From positions 19,419,128 through 19,483,127 of the forward strand of contig NC_051443.1 of the NCBI RefSeq assembly GCF_001649575.2: a DNA stretch of 64,000 nt. Direction: 5' to 3'. The notes beneath the pieces were generated by a model that worked only from the letters and a program-made list of their open reading frames with translations, was not told the DNA's origin and made no database searches. The position numbers and the translations under genes are program-made. Below, piece after piece: positions 1 through 14,419 of the stretch; position 1 is the first letter of the stretch; the number at the start of each line of letters is the position of its first letter. Source of the stretch: Kryptolebias marmoratus. Lineage: Eukaryota; Chordata; Actinopteri; Cyprinodontiformes; Rivulidae.

Positions 1-3000
1 GAAAGAATAATGTTTTTGCTGTTTCTCTTCGGTAGTAATTGATAGATTTAACAGTAAAGATTTACTGAGCCACGTCGAAGTAACAAGCTGCTACTGAAAT
101 CTATAAAGATGGCCAACAGGGCAGCTGGAATGATCTTTAAAACGGACACCAAGTTCATTCCTGGTTTAAACCCACTTTCAGCCTTTTCCGGATCACATCT
201 GCCTTGTTTACCTTCTCACTGCCATCTATTTGTTTCTACACTCTCCAGCTTTCGTTGCCCTCCTCTCCCCACTTCTCTCCGAGGCGATGGCTGATAGTAA
301 GGTGCCCGTTACACTCCCTGCCTGGGAAACATTAACCCGCTTATGTAACAGGACACAACAAGCAGGTGAGATCGTGGCCCTGCAGGTTGTACAGCGCCAT
401 GAGAACGCATAGCTGTACGCCCACAGGTGTCATCTAACTTCAGCACATTATGAAAGTGCAGGAGCACAAACAGCCTCTTTTAAAGCTCCAACGTAGAGCT
501 GATATTAGTTTCGCACAACTACAGTAAGCCATTCAAATCAAATAAATCACAAATAAGAAATTAGTTTATAAAGAGCTGTAAACAATTGGCTTTTGCGTTA
601 CTAAAAAGAATAGGAAAATGTTTTGAAAGTAACAAAGGTTATGTAGTTTGAGTGTGTAAACACTGTGATTTATTGGAAGAAAAACAATATAATGACAAAA
701 TACTGTTTCCAATGAAAATGAATGGAAATAATCATTGCTTTATCACCTTAGATATAGCTTTTATGTGCAAAAATACAACCTACCATCACCTACCATCAGT
801 TTCTACAATGATTATTATGAAATGAGACATGTTCAGTCTGAAGGTGACCTTTTACGCTTGGATTTTTCCCCTCAGCCACCAGTTTTTCCTGTCACCTTGC
901 ACAGAGATGGTGAAGTGTTGCCAGCTCGGCAGATTTGTTTCATAAGATTTAGTTTTTGACCCCCATCAGCTCTATTTAATGACTAGGGCTGTCTCAATTC
1001 TTTTCGTGTTGTTAGGAGAGCAAAGTCATAGGGCTTCCTTACACTGTTTTACACTAAAAAGGAAAAACAAACAAATGTAAGGTTTTTGCAAACTTATGTT
1101 TTTGCTCCTGTTTTTTTTTTTTTTTACTTATATATGGTATCACTCCCAGAAATAAGACAAACATTTTGTTGTGTTTAATGATTCTGACTTTCTTAGTTAC
1201 AAACTAAAATGTTGATATGAAAATTATAATCGCTGCATTCTGAACCCCCCGTCAGCTTTGACCTCAGGCACATTGGTAGCGGCGAGCATTAAGCTGAGGA
1301 GATGCAAAGCGGTGTTTTAAAGGGTTAAAACCTTTCTGACTATGAATCAGACGGAACAGAGTAAAACCTTTGAGTGAGCTCACGAGATAAAAGAAACACT
1401 GGGCCCAAATTTGTGAAGGAAGTGTAGAAAACCCCACGAGATGTTGGAGCAAACTCTCTGCAAAGCAACATAAAAACACTGAGAACTGGTGCTGTGTGCT
1501 GAATACATATTTTTTTTCCACTCCAAGTCAGCACTGCACATCAGGAGGTGAACGTATCACAGAGGGAGCTGAAAGCGCAGCAGGTTCTTGTACTCATTCA
1601 AACAAAGGCAGCTTTCCCCATGGAGTGTGGGCGTCCTCAGACTCTGTGGAAACAACCTCCTTTGGTGTGTGTGTGTGCATGCGTGTGTGTGTACAAAGTG
1701 ACTGGGAGGGCACAGCAGGTGGGGGGTGGGGCAGCTGTGGGTGAAAATGGTGCACAGCAGCACTGCACGGTTTCCCTACCACCAGACAGATGTGCCGCAG
1801 TCCCACATGCTTATTACATACCAAGGACAAGGCGCACACACCTCGGCTAACATGACATCATATAGAGCAGAATGTGCCACAAGGACACATGGACGCCATC
1901 AATCCACACCGAGGTGTTTGCGTGCAGCTGTACCCCACAGACATCGCTCCAGATGTCGCAGCAGCCCCAGCAACGGTTTTATCCTCATCGGCGCTCCAAA
2001 ATGAAGACGTTTATGACATTACACTCCACATGACCCAAGAAAAGAAGGCAGTATGAGATGTTAAACCAAAGCAAGAATGTGGAACTGCAGCGGGGGGAAC
2101 AGCAGAGTCATTTTTATCAACATCCTCCTCAGACGATGAATCAAGCCCGTCTCACCACTCAGTAATGTGTAGCCACGTGCTTCTGCCTTGTGCAGTGGAG
2201 TAAAGCAGCGCAGCAAACTGAAGAGAAAAGCCTTAATGTCCTCTTGTCCTCGCCTTCAAACACTTCCTGAGTAAAAACCTGAATTAGCAAAGAACAAGTA
2301 CTGAGCTCGATACAGATGAAAAGATATTCGCTTGATGATGCCAGAAAATAAAGATTGCCTTCAAGTCAAAAACGTTGATTGATCAAAGCTGCAGATCATG
2401 TTTTGTTAAAACTCATGTAAAGAAACTACAATGAACTTTATTTTGTCTTGGAAATGTTGGTTTGAACCTGGCCGGAATGTCCATATTAAAATATTAAATG
2501 CAAATGTCTGACACTAAAGCACGGAGATGGTAGTATAGTGATGGTGGGGCCGGTTTGCAAAAGGTGTTTGGGGGGGTGTTAATGGGTATACTTAGTAGAG
2601 TTAATGTCTATTAATATACCAAAATACTGGACTCTCAGTCTGCAGAAAATTGACAAACTGACTATTCCAGCATAAAAAACACATAAAAACACGACTAACT
2701 CACACAAGACGGAGGACAGAGAAAAAACAAACAAACATAGAAACTTTAAAAAGTAGCTGTTTCTCCAGAAATGTTTACAATGCTAATATCCTTCAAATAA
2801 ATTATTGAAAAAAAAGATTGAAATACTGTCTTATTTTAAACATTCTTAATTGGTATTTTACATGGTATATACATATACATATATATGATAAAACATATAG
2901 AAGATGAGCAAAACCTATAACTTTTGACTATTTTCTGCAGGTTTTGTAGATCTTCATACATCAGTGAGTCATCTGTAAAATCCCTCTGAGCTGCTGCAGT

Positions 3001-4324
3001 TCTTTGTGTTTATCGTCTGTCAAGCTAACTCGGCTAAGTCTAGCACTAAACAGAGGCAAACAGCTACCCTTCGCTGGCGACTGAAAGAGAAAAAGTAAAC
3101 AAACTCAACGAGGAACACAGCCAAGTAGAGAAGAGGACTTAAAGGAGTATTTTTAGGCTCTTTTGTCTTTGCCAACAATGAGCTGAAAAAACAGATCTTC
3201 TCTATAATTTGTCACAGTTGTATTTTGCCTGATGTAGTGTTTTTTGAAAGAGTATTCCAGCAGCAGCAGCAGAGCATCCAGGCTGAAAGGTTTCTTTATT
3301 TGGGCTTTTGCTCAACTTTGACATTTTGGCCTTTCTGCCCCCCCCCCTCCAATCCACTTAGAGACGGCTGGAGGACTCGTCTCATTGTTCCGTCACATAA
3401 AACAGAAGAGAAAACCTTTCAGTCGAGCTGTTCGAACACATTAAATATTAAATTTTTAAGTAGCTCATCAAAAAAAAAAAAATCTATACATGCCTAAATT
3501 TCTCCTTATGTTAAAAAGATTTTTTGATTTCTTTTCACTCTGTGAATGTTCAGACATGTTACATTGACAAAGACCAACAAACAGCATTTTTTTTAGGTTT
3601 CTTTTAAAAATTAGCTACTGAACTAACAGTATTCAATGAATTACTGTATGTACAGTGTTTCCCAAGCAACAGTGTTAAATTTAGTTTCATCAAAAAAAAA
3701 AAGCCAACCAAAAAAAATCAAAAACAGCCAAACTGGAAGCCAAAGAGCAGACTGTACAGCGTACAGACAATCCAAATAAATTGGGAATTGGCTTAAAATA
3801 GCAGTGTGACCTCAAGAACAGAAATCAAATTAAAGCTTGAGCCTCCCAGAGGTTTCCAAGCTCTGCGCTGCAGAGCCACAAAATGCAGCCATTCCCCTGT
3901 GGGCGCTGTGCGCTCTACTAATCTGTCCGGCATTGCGTCTGGATGATGGAGAGGAGGGGAGGTGATGAAGCGAGAGGAGGGTACGTGACAGGAGGGTCGC
4001 ATATTTGTGCACAGCTCGTTTCTATGTGGAGCTGCGCAGCGGTGGGGCTGTATGTTTGTTGAGGTGAGGCATGTGGCAGATTTTCAGTTTGGATAGCTAA
4101 ACTCAAACTAGCATCATTCTGATGGGAATTTCCATCTGCACGCCGCTTGAACAAACACCGTTGGTGTTGGCGTTGGCACGCGGAAACACGGACGAGGCTC
4201 TGAGGGAGGTGATCAGGGCGCAGAGTGTCGACAAGGAAAAAGATGGTCAAAAACGTCACGTTTATGGTCACATTACAGTTTGTCAGTGAGCATGCGAGCC
4301 CACAAAACTAGATACACATAAGAA

Positions 4325-4540
4325 CTGAAGATGGCCACCACAGCTAATTGGCATTAGCCAACACAAACGTGTTTATACCCAAGTCAGTTTTACAGATTTT
4401 GAGCTAAATTGTGGCGTGGTAGTAGCTGAGAGTCATTCAGAACACATACTCTCTTCAGGCGGCTCCCTTCTCAGCATAAGAGGATCTTAGATTAGCCTTA
4501 AAGGTGGCGGGCTAGGCCTTTAATTTTCTCCATGAATCAC
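4325..4540 (-). repeat. dispersed repeat family A, copy 1
   Basis: This is an antisense copy of a family recognised by two anchors. One is a segment reading gatggccaccacagctaatt, the other is gtggtagtagctgagagtca. The same anchors in the same order recur near 8060, 14150 and, inverted, near 11300, 23100, 27900 and 58750. No coding capacity is visible. Confidence 0.7.
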
Positions 4541-4920
4541 TGCAAAGTGTTTCTAAGCTACTGTGTGTATGTCCTAATATGGGAATTTCAGGAATCTATA
4601 AAGAGGAAGGATAAGGGACACAAAAACAAACCATATTTGGGCTAAAAAAAAAGCAAAAAAACAAAAGATTTTCAGTAAAGACAAGTACTAATCAACTCTG
4701 AGGTCTAAAAACCATTTCTAATCATTACTGACTTGATCCGTGTTCTCCCATTGTTCCATCTGCCTGCTGTCAGAGGCAACGTTCATGCCGCACCTAAAGA
4801 GACCCGCCTCTGTGACAATAAGCAGAAACTGATAATGCTGAGCTACTGTTGAGATATCTGCTGGATACACAGGCCAGGACCCCTTAAGACTGACAGACCC
4901 ACGCACACGCCCGCAGAAAA

Positions 4921-4941
4921 CACACACACACACACACACAA
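4921..4941. repeat. (CA)n microsatellite
   Basis: About ten CA units. It lies 60 bp before a (GT)n tract, so the two form an imperfect inverted pair. Confidence 0.95.
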
Positions 4942-5002
4942 GAGGTGACTGACCCCAATCCTGCAAACAGCTAGTCTGACTGGGGGGTAGAATGTGAAGA
5001 GC

Positions 5003-5004
<2 letters not shown>

Positions 5005-5037
<33 letters not shown>
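5005..5037. repeat. (GT)n microsatellite
   Basis: About 16 GT units. The tract can pair with the CA tract at 4921-4941. Confidence 0.95.
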
Positions 5038-5038
<1 letters not shown>

Positions 5039-6880
5039 TCAGACATGTCAGACAGGCTCTGAAAGAATGCATGAAAGGAAGCAGCGGTTCAGCTGTGTGC
5101 ATGGAAGCAATCAACCCAAATTAGTGACAGAAAATGTAAAGACATGCAGTGTTTGTACTCGAGGTTTGTTGAGGATGTGTTGTGAGAAGCTGCAACAAGA
5201 AGCTCTAGTTAGTTTTGACAAAAGCATAGTTTACATTTTGAAAGGAATATAAAGTAGAAACTATGATCATGGGTGAGCTCAGCTTTACTGTCAGTGAACT
5301 GGATCGATGATAATAAAACGAATATAAAGATCCCCGGCCAGCAGAATTAGCAGCAGCACAGGTCTCTGTACCTGAAGCCTCTTCTTCATTAGAGGGTTTT
5401 CAGCCGCAGGAATCAGGACGAGTAAACTTTAATTCACCACAAGTCCCAACCGTGTGGACACGGCAAACACATGAAACAGGCAACAGTCCCTAAATCATAA
5501 AGTAGTTGCTGACTTTAAGACGGCTTTCTTTGCTTTTAAACACTTTTTTTTTTAGCTTCAAGGGTGGGTGAGGAGCATTTGAAGACAAATCTAATAATTA
5601 CCTGCAAATTTGAAATGTGTTTGTGCTTAAAATACCTTCATGGCTGCTGTTTTCAAACAACTCCAGTCTTAAAATTGCCACGACAGAGCATACGAGGGCT
5701 ATTGTGTGAACCTTTGCATTGCCACAGCTGGAGCACCTCTGGAGCAGCCTGGAAAGCTTCTGGCAGGTGCATCATAACTTCTGCTGGAATAACTGTGGAC
5801 TGTAAAACTGATGGGGATACACGGGTTTATAAATGATGCTCACATAAAACTGCTGTGACACTTTGAAGCTCTTTTTAGCGCAGCAGCAAATCCACTTTGA
5901 TCTCGTCCCAGCTTAAGACTAGCCGTTCGCTCATCAATCAGGTCAGAATAAAACTCTGCTCCAAACTGAGGCCATCCAAAGACAACTGGCGAGGTATTAA
6001 CTGTTCAATTCAAAAACATCTTTTAGAAGTTGTCTTATTTTTAGGTCATGAGTGGCTATTAAAGTTACGCTAACCGAAAAACGTGCCAAATATTCTCACT
6101 GTAAATTCTGACTAAACTAAAACCCAACTTATTATAAATATTTCCATATACTTGCTCCTAACATTATTAAAAAAGAACTAAAAATTGAGAATTTATGTTA
6201 CATTTATGCCATAAACACTATTTCATATCTATGATTTAGTCCCGTTTTGCTTTTCTGACTGTTAGAAAACTGATTTATTGGACCTGATGTCTCTAAATCC
6301 AAACAGTTTTTCTAAAAGTATGTTAAAGTAATTTTCACTCAAGCTGCTTTGTTTGAGTTATGGAACCGTTTATATGGAAAGCTGTCAAGGAGATGCACTG
6401 GAGAAATATAAATTAGTAAGTAAAAAAAAACAAAAACTTAAGTGCAATTTTTGAAGGCTTTGTTTCAATTTAATCGTTCGGGTTACTTCTTATGGCAGCA
6501 AAATTGGAAAATAAGAGACGAAAAGAGCACATAAATTGAAGTAGTGCTGTCAGGGCACTCAAAATGATCCAACACCCACTTAGGCTGCACGAGCCAAAGT
6601 AAATATCCTTTAACAAGGAGTCGTCTGCCCTTGGCAGCGAGCCTGAGGCAGCGCTGAGTCAACTGGTGATGGGAGGATGTAGAGACAGGAGACGGAAACC
6701 ATTATCCACTGAGGAGAGAGACGAAAGACAGCTGAGTTTTGCTACACTCCAGTGACGACAAATAATAGCCAAAATACGGGACTTGCACCCTCCGGTGACC
6801 CACTGGTGACCCACTTTTTACTGTTAGCAGAGCAGTGATGCACTGAAACCATCAGGAAGTCACACACAACTATGGGAGGG

Positions 6881-6899
6881 TGTGTGTGTGTGTGTGTGT
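6881..6899. repeat. (TG)n microsatellite
   Basis: A short TG dinucleotide tract in the bcr intron, followed by a shorter interrupted GT run. Confidence 0.9.
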
Positions 6900-7899
6900 C
6901 AAGAAACAGAAAGAAAAGATGTGTGTGTGCCTGGAAAAGAGATACGTGGGAAACCAGCATGTGTTTCACCTCTTTGTGTGTGTGAGCTGTACTGTTTCCC
7001 CTTTTAGAGCTCAGAGGCCGAACGACTCATCAGTCGGCTGATTAATCAGGACGATCTTTTTGCAATTCTTGAAATAATCGGCAATGTCAGAGAGTACAAA
7101 GCCAATTAAAAGACAGGCACCTGTGGACAGAACAGTGTTGTTACACTCGAGATAAATTTTCTGCGATGGAAGTGCCTTTCTCAGCAGGGGTGCTTCTGAG
7201 CAGCAAACATGCCAACATGAGCCTGATGCTATTCCCAATATTAACTGTAAGTATTTCTGTGTTGTTCATTTCCAAATTGAGCTGATTGTAATGTGTATAA
7301 ATAGTAATATTGATGGGCTGAAAACAAACTAAATTGAAGAACTGAATCATTTCCTTCACTGAATAACCTGAGAATATTAAGACGACCTTCTTCTAGAGGC
7401 TGAAGCAGCCTGTAGAACAGCTCTGTGTTCCCATCAACAAACCCTTTTCTAAATATCAGCCCATTCAGCCAAACTCAGAGTGGTTGGCTTTTTGCCTCCT
7501 CAGCAACATCTCCCAAATATGTGCACGCCCGCAGAGCGACATGAGAACCCGGCTACCTCATGGGGAAATAAATAAAAAAACATGCTGAGGAGAAATAAAT
7601 GAACAGGTACGGCAAGGTGAGAGTGTCTTCTTCTGGGAGATACAGTCTCTAATTGAAGCCATCAATAACCCAGCCGTGCAGGTCGTTCAGCCACATCAGG
7701 CAGGCTGACAGGTTGTCCACATGTGAACACACACACACACACAGGCCTGTAAAGTGCACAACTATGTCAAATCTCTGATAACCTTGCTGTAACCCTGCCA
7801 GCAGAGGCTGTTTCAGATCTCTGACTGTAAAATCTATTCATTTTTTTTCAGCAATATGTTAATATGTTCACAGTTTTTACATGCATGTCTGCTATACTA

Positions 7900-8330
7900 A
7901 AAGTTTAGATCGCCTGCTGCCAAAAGCCAAGAGGTGATAATGTTTTTGTGTCTATCTCATCATCACCTGAACAGATTTTAACAAAATTCTCAAAGTAATC
8001 ATCAGATTTACGTCCATAACTGAATAATTTTTCAAGTCAACCCAATTCATGATGGCCTCCACAGCTTATTGACTTTAGCAAACACAAAACGGCTGGAACC
8101 CAGCCAGTGGTAGTAGCTGAGGGTCATCCTCATCCCGTTTTCTGAGCAGTACCTCACAAAGTCGCATGAGATCGAGCGTAACATCGTTACAAGGTTGGAC
8201 CAAAACAGCTACAACTCTGTCTCTTCTCACCACGACATGATTGTAGTTTCAGTGTGGCGGGTGATATGCATTCCTTTAAGAAATGCTAGGTCTTTCATTT
8301 GTCTATAAGTTTTCTCCAATGTAAGTTCAG
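7900..8330 (-). repeat. dispersed repeat family A, copy 2
   Basis: This is a longer antisense copy. It starts with a segment matching the reverse of the family 3' end (ctgctgccaaaagcc), continues through gatggcctccacagctta and ends past gtggtagtagctgagggtca. It aligns by eye with copies near 11200 and 14100. Confidence 0.7.
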
Positions 8331-9319
8331 ATGTGTAACAGTTAAAAAATAAAAAATAAATAAAATGATAAAAAAAAAGAGTGATCCTTTAAAAGGAAAA
8401 AAGTCTGGCTTTAATGGGACAGATATCAAAAATGACCCAACAGTGAACTTTACCAGATGCCACATCTAAATAAGTACCTGTACCATCCAGACTGTGTCCT
8501 TAACAACCATATGGGACCCGGCTTGTTTTGTTTGAGTCACCCAACGCCACATGTCTCAAATATGTTTTAACAAGCGTCGCCTCCAGAGCTAAATTAATTG
8601 TGGTGCTGTTGTGCCCCAGTCTGAAAACGCTCGTCATTGCGGTCCCTCTCATGGCTGAGAGCCTTTTTACGGCCCCCTTTCTACATTACTCATCCCACGA
8701 GTTCTTTTTTTTTTCTTTTTTTTTTTTAAATCTGCCCTCTTTTTACGGTCTTTGCCAGCTGATGTTCCCAACCTTGAAATTACCACGTTGGAAATAGATT
8801 TGTTCTCTTTGAAGCAAACAAAGATGAAGACGTGTTTTTTTTACAGAAACAAATACGTGATGTTCCCCCCCCCCTCCTCCTGCAGTCAAATGTTCCTGTT
8901 CCAAGTTTCATGAATCAGCTGCACACAGACAGAATGAATGACATCAGGACCAAAATATAACAGTTTTTAGAGGAAGTCTCTCCGTTTTGGACTGCTGAAA
9001 TGATGCCAAATGCTTGTTTTGCCCCTCGTGCTCCAGGATTGCTGTTCACATTAGCTTTTGGTGTATTATAACAGATATCTTTATATTCATGATCTCCAGT
9101 CAAATGTTTCCCTGCTTCCACTTTAAAGCAAGTTAAAAATAAATCTGAGCAGTGAAATGGCTTTTTTTTTTAAAGGATTTTACAAAAGTAAGGAGAGATA
9201 ATGACTTTTTATCGGAAGACAGCCTTTTCTTTCCTCAAGAGATCTACCCTTGAGAGAAAAAACAGCAACAATAAAATCAGTTTAACCTCTGATGCTCTGA
9301 AATCTGAAATCATTTCAAC

Positions 9320-9880
9320 AGTGACTTAAAGGCAGGGGCATAACTGTAAACACAAATAACCGTTCTGTACGCACCTCGATTTGAAATCACGGTTCAGTCT
9401 GTTTTTAGTACGGTTATAAATTTAGGGACATATAATCTTATAGAGGGTACATATATGTATACATAGCATTTACATTTACAATAAAGCTGGTCTAATTTGC
9501 TTGCTAAACACCAAGAAGAGGGACTTTTGTATCGTGAGTCTTTCTGTGCTCTCCTTTACCTTTTGTTGTGTTGTTGCTCTGTGTGGTGCCTTTAAAGGTT
9601 GTGTTAGCTCAGCACAAGAACGTCCTGCTTGTATACAAGTTTAAAAACACTGCAGTCGTTTAGTATAGGTGGGCGGCAAACTAAAACCTGCATAAAAATG
9701 TTTCGATGTGACGACATGTGCCGTTACGGCTCCACCTAAAGGCTCGGGTGTCGTCTTTAATGTAGCTCTGAGGGCATGAAACATGTTTTCTGTGGCTCAC
9801 AGCATAACTCGATTTAAAATGCAACATCCAATTTTGTACGGTAATATTGGTACAAGGAGGAGGAGTGGGCAAAGAATTGT
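9320..9880. repeat. probable interspersed-repeat fragment with CGGTT/GTACGG motifs
   Basis: The 9360-9420 part carries repeated accgttctgtacg and cacggttcagtctg words. This resembles teleost nonautonomous DNA elements that I remember only loosely. No terminal inverted repeats or target-site duplication could be fixed, so the boundaries and class are guesses. Confidence 0.25.
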
Positions 9881-11169
9881 GTTTATCCTACATTATTATC
9901 CTGAGACAAAAATAAGAGAAAATAAATAAAAAGCTGCGCTCTTCATCTCTAAATCGGTCTCCTTAGTAGAGCAGCAGCAACTTAAGACAGCTATTTTCTG
10001 ACCACCACACCACAGCACATAAAAAATGAAAGGGAGAACTCCCAGCTAATTCACTTACATAATGGCCTCAGCTGAGGCATAAACGTATTCGCAGGGCAAC
10101 ACAGAACGACAGAAAAAATAAACTCAGAGAAGCATCGAGGCGGAGGGTGGAAAACACAAATAAAGCAAACCCATTGCTGTCTGTTCAACATGTCCTGCGC
10201 AGTAAAATGATACCAAACGCAGCACGGGCTGGAAAGAAACCCTGGGCTTTAAGGATATTTTGAACATCACTGTGGATTTTGTTTTTTTTTTCTTCATTCC
10301 AGAAGTCGTGAAGATTTCTCTCACAAATCCTCTTGCAGTCAGTCAGGTTTTGGCGCATGCTGCCGCGCTCAGGGTGTCAGAGGTTTAGGTACGATCAGCA
10401 CTCACCTCGACGCAGAGGGGATATTTTATGGAAACGCTGTAATTTTATGCTCAAACTAAGATGGGTTTTTTTTGCACTTTTTGTGAGCATTGGTTTCCAG
10501 CGTGCGTGCGAGCTTTTCCGAGCCTGCGTCTGAAATTTAAAAATCACACACTGATGACAGAGTCTGATTTATTTAGGGGGAGGGGAGTTGGAGAAGGTGA
10601 GGACTGCTATTTCACTTTAAAAGGTAAAACGAGGGCAGCTTGAGCCCACAGTGCGGCGTTTCTGTTTTACAGTACGTAACCAAGGTAACGCTGTCGCTCA
10701 CACGTCTGCAGCCTTCACAGACTGAAGAAGACGGGGAGTGACATTTATCGATTCGGCAGAGAGCGTTGAGCTCGCGAAAACACTCACAGATCCAAAGACA
10801 CACACGTGTAAAAGGCTCTGATCTGAAAACGCTGCTCGAGCAAACACACGCACGCTCTCAGAGGACGAACATCTGTTTCCATCAGTGGAACAACAGAGGG
10901 CCCTGGAAGTGAAATGCCACCGTGACTCTGCTGCCAGAGGCGAATGTCTGTCTGTCAGGGCGCCGTCTCTCACCAGAGCCATCTCTGCCTTGGCTGACTG
11001 AGTCACTTCATTACCGCTAATACAGTCGGCGTGAAACCACGTTTTTACTATACGAAGCACTCCTTTGTTCAGAAGTCAAAGCAAAAATGTCAAGCGCTTG
11101 TTTGAAACAACCGAGTATGTCGTGAAACAAAAGGCCTAGCACTCTTTAAAGGGACTGAACATCACATGC

Positions 11170-11560
11170 TGCTTGTCAGGTTGAGAAATGATGGAATTAT
11201 AGCCGTTTTAGTCAAAACTTGTAAATGAAGTAATGCACAATATTGAAAGATCTTGTGAGATCTGCTAGCGCTGAGAGAATGTGTTGAGGATGACTCTCAG
11301 CTACTACTACATCAAATCTGAGCTCAATATCTGTAAGATTACCTGAGTTATAAACATTTTTGTGCTTTCTAAGTTTAACTGGCTGTGGCCGCCATCTTGA
11401 ATCAAGTCGTCTCCGGAACTTAGTCAACTGTAGATAAGAATCCAGTCATTAACATCTCCAAATTTCATTCAAATCTGTCAAGTGGTTAATGAGAAATTTT
11501 GCTAACAGACGGACACAGTTCACAGGCAACATGGCTAACAAAACACCACACATTCCAAAT
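11170..11560 (+). repeat. dispersed repeat family A, copy 3
   Basis: A sense copy. Segments in order are actctcagctactactac, then tgagctcaatatctgtaa, then ggctgtggccgccatcttga, then aatgagaaattttgctaaca. The same order is seen near 23000 and 58700. Confidence 0.75.
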
Positions 11561-12474
11561 CACCCGTTTCCTCTTCTGAAGCGTTTCTAAAAAGCATCAG
11601 ATGGATGCTCTCTCACGATAGATTTACTTAAGTAATCAATACAGTTATGACGACTTCTTAGTGCGCTGCAGCAGTAATAAAATTATTTCCCTTTTTCTCT
11701 GGTCTGGAAGGCAATCTATTTCCATCTAATGTCCTCGGATCGTTTTCTGTTTACAGTCAACAGCAAAGGACAAAACACATGTTTCTTAAACAGGAGATAT
11801 TTGCACATCAAGAGCTGAGAGAGGCGTTAAACTGAGGCCGATAACTCCAGCGTCAGATCAGCAGACTGACGGAGGAAATGTTTGCAATGTTCTTCTTTTG
11901 GGACGATCTCATGACGAGTCGGTAAGCGTAAGGCAGTGTGTGCGCGGAGCAAACAGTGCCAGGTGTGAGGATTGTTGCACTGTTTATCTTTGCGCGCGTG
12001 TGTGTGTTTGTAGCCAAAGTTTCTTTGGTGACACAGAAACTCCTGTTTGTCCTCTGGCCATCGTCCAATCCACTACAGCTGAGGGGCGGAGTCAAAGACG
12101 TGTCAATCACTTCTGGCAGCTGAGTTGACTCTTTATTATCCCTCACTGACTATTTAAACAGAGTGAGTCCAATCAGAAACCAGCCTTTTACTGCAGGAAC
12201 ATAAGCCATTATTAAATAAAAGTAGGTCAATCTTTAATTTTTATTTGGTTTATGTGAAATGAAGAAATTTAAAACAACATCTACAGACATTGTTCTGCTG
12301 TTTGCAACTGTTTAAAACAATAACCATGAAGCTAAAACAACAAAAAAAAAACTAAATGCAATAAAAGTCACATGAAAGCACATTTCTGTGAGCATGTGAC
12401 TCATTGAATTAAAACGGTGCTTTTTTAGTGTTTAAGCCTGACGGAAACGTACAGCTAAAAACTGCTCGAAAACC

Positions 12475-12605
12475 TCATTAACTGGTCTTGCTGGTTTTAG
12501 CCTGGAGGTGCGTTTGTTCAAACTGGTTTATACTGGTAACGAGCTGGTAGGCCTGTCAAACAACTAGTTCATGCTGGTCAGACTGGTCACCAGCTTCAAA
12601 CTCAG
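12475..12605. repeat. CTGGT-rich degenerate minisatellite
   Basis: The words ctggt, actggtt and gctggt recur about ten times in 130 bp with irregular spacing, flanked by unrelated AT-rich sequence. Confidence 0.6.
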
Positions 12606-14019
12606 GGCAGATTTTCTAATAAAGTTATCTCCTGCTAAGGTGAACGTTGGGTTCAGACAGCATCTCGTTTGTATAAAGAAAAAAAAAATGTTATAAACAT
12701 ATGTAAGGGCCTGAAAACTGCAAATAAAACTAAAGTGTTATTTAGTTAGAAAAACAAGTTGTTAGATCAATATTCTTTACTCTGTTTGAATTTAATCATG
12801 GGTTAAGTTTTAGATCGTTTTGACAAATCCATGTTAAAATGGTGTCTCGTCCTCCCTGTTTTATGTTTCTATGACTTAAAACCAATGACCTTAGACATCC
12901 TAGCCTTTGCCGTTGGGAAAAACCTCGTCATTCAGTAGCTGACATCATTTTTTTGGCCATGTTGGATCATCGAACCTCAACCTGACCAACTGAGGTGACC
13001 TCAAATTATAACACTGTCTCCACAGGTTTCTACTGATCTGAACCAATATTTTAAAGCTCCTAAAAGTTAAAAAAAAGTCATTTATTACCACAATATGGCT
13101 GTTAAAGAAAAGAGAAACTCCTTGTTGCATCTGCTCAGGTTAAATAACTTTTCACTAGCTGAAACATTGATATTTATTTTTCCAATGGGATGTTCTTCTC
13201 CGTTTGTTTAGTTAAATCCACATAATGACTTTTGTTTGTCCAGGCAGTGGATTTAGAGACATACTGAGATCATGCTGCCTTCCAGAGCAGCTCTAGAGGA
13301 AGTCAGAATATCTCCATTTTCCTAACACGCCTGTATTAGATTATGTTGCGTGTAAGCGTGCAGACATGTTCAGGGGTTTTTATGATAACATTGGTGTGGG
13401 AAAAGTAATCTGAAACCATGTGTCTCAACAATCAGTTTCTAGTTTTGCAACAAGTGGGCTCCAGTATCAATAATGGATAACAAAGAGCAGGATGAGGGAG
13501 GAATAGTGGTGTGGGCAGGCATGGGAACATGGCTTCTAATCAAATGTAGCAGTCAGCTGTAAAAGCAGTCAGTGGGAACATGACAATCTGGATTTGCTTT
13601 GTGGGGGTGGCAAAGCAGAAGTGACACAGACAATTAAAAGTGTTTAAATGAAGAAAATGTCTGCATAAAATCCCTCCATGCTTAATGTAAACTGTCAGAG
13701 TGCACACACACACAAAGACAGCTCAAATTCAGCAGGAAAACATCATGTACCTCCTTCTGACACTTCTCAAGTTCTCACTCCAAGCTAATCACAGCCACTT
13801 CGCCTGAGTCACATTCTGCCATTTATAGATTTATAAGACGGCCTAATGAGAGGAAGCTGCAGTGAAAGTGACACAAGATGATTATCAAAACTTGAGAAAG
13901 AAAAGGAGAGAAGGAACTCAGAAAGAATGTGAAACAAAGTTGAAAACACGAACCGAAAACTAATAATCAGCCCTGATGTACTCCGTCAGTGTTTATCCTC
14001 CTCTGTCATGAAAGACCCT

Positions 14020-14350
14020 GTGTCTGTGTGTTTGTTTGTCTGTTTGTTAGCAAAACATCTCGTGAAACAGTGGAAGTTTAAATGAAACTCTCACTGGATG
14101 TACAACAACAACTGATTAACTTTGGGAATTGACCTGATTCAAGAGGATTGCCACAGCTAACTGAATTTAACAAACACAAAGTTGGCTAAAACTCAGTCAG
14201 TCTTACATACACTGAGGTAAGATTTGGCGTGGTAGTAGCTGAGAGTCATCTTCAACACATACTCCGAGTTCTAACAGATCACCTGAGATGTTTAAAACTG
14301 TAGCTTTTAAGACAGTGACAATATGCTTTCCTTCAGAAAAAGCTTTTCAT
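14020..14350 (-). repeat. dispersed repeat family A, copy 4
   Basis: Antisense copy. It begins tctgtttgttagcaaaacat, passes gattgccacagctaactgaa and ends after gtggtagtagctgagagtca. It has the same arrangement as the copies near 4330 and 7900. Confidence 0.75.
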
Positions 14351-14419
14351 TTTTTATCATCTAACTTTCTGTTTGTCTGCTAATGCAATGAGATATTAAT
14401 ATTTTATATATATATATTT

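Noticed and set aside
4718..5046. Open frames with Val-Cys or Thr-His repeats
   Set aside because: Translations of the CA and GT microsatellites.
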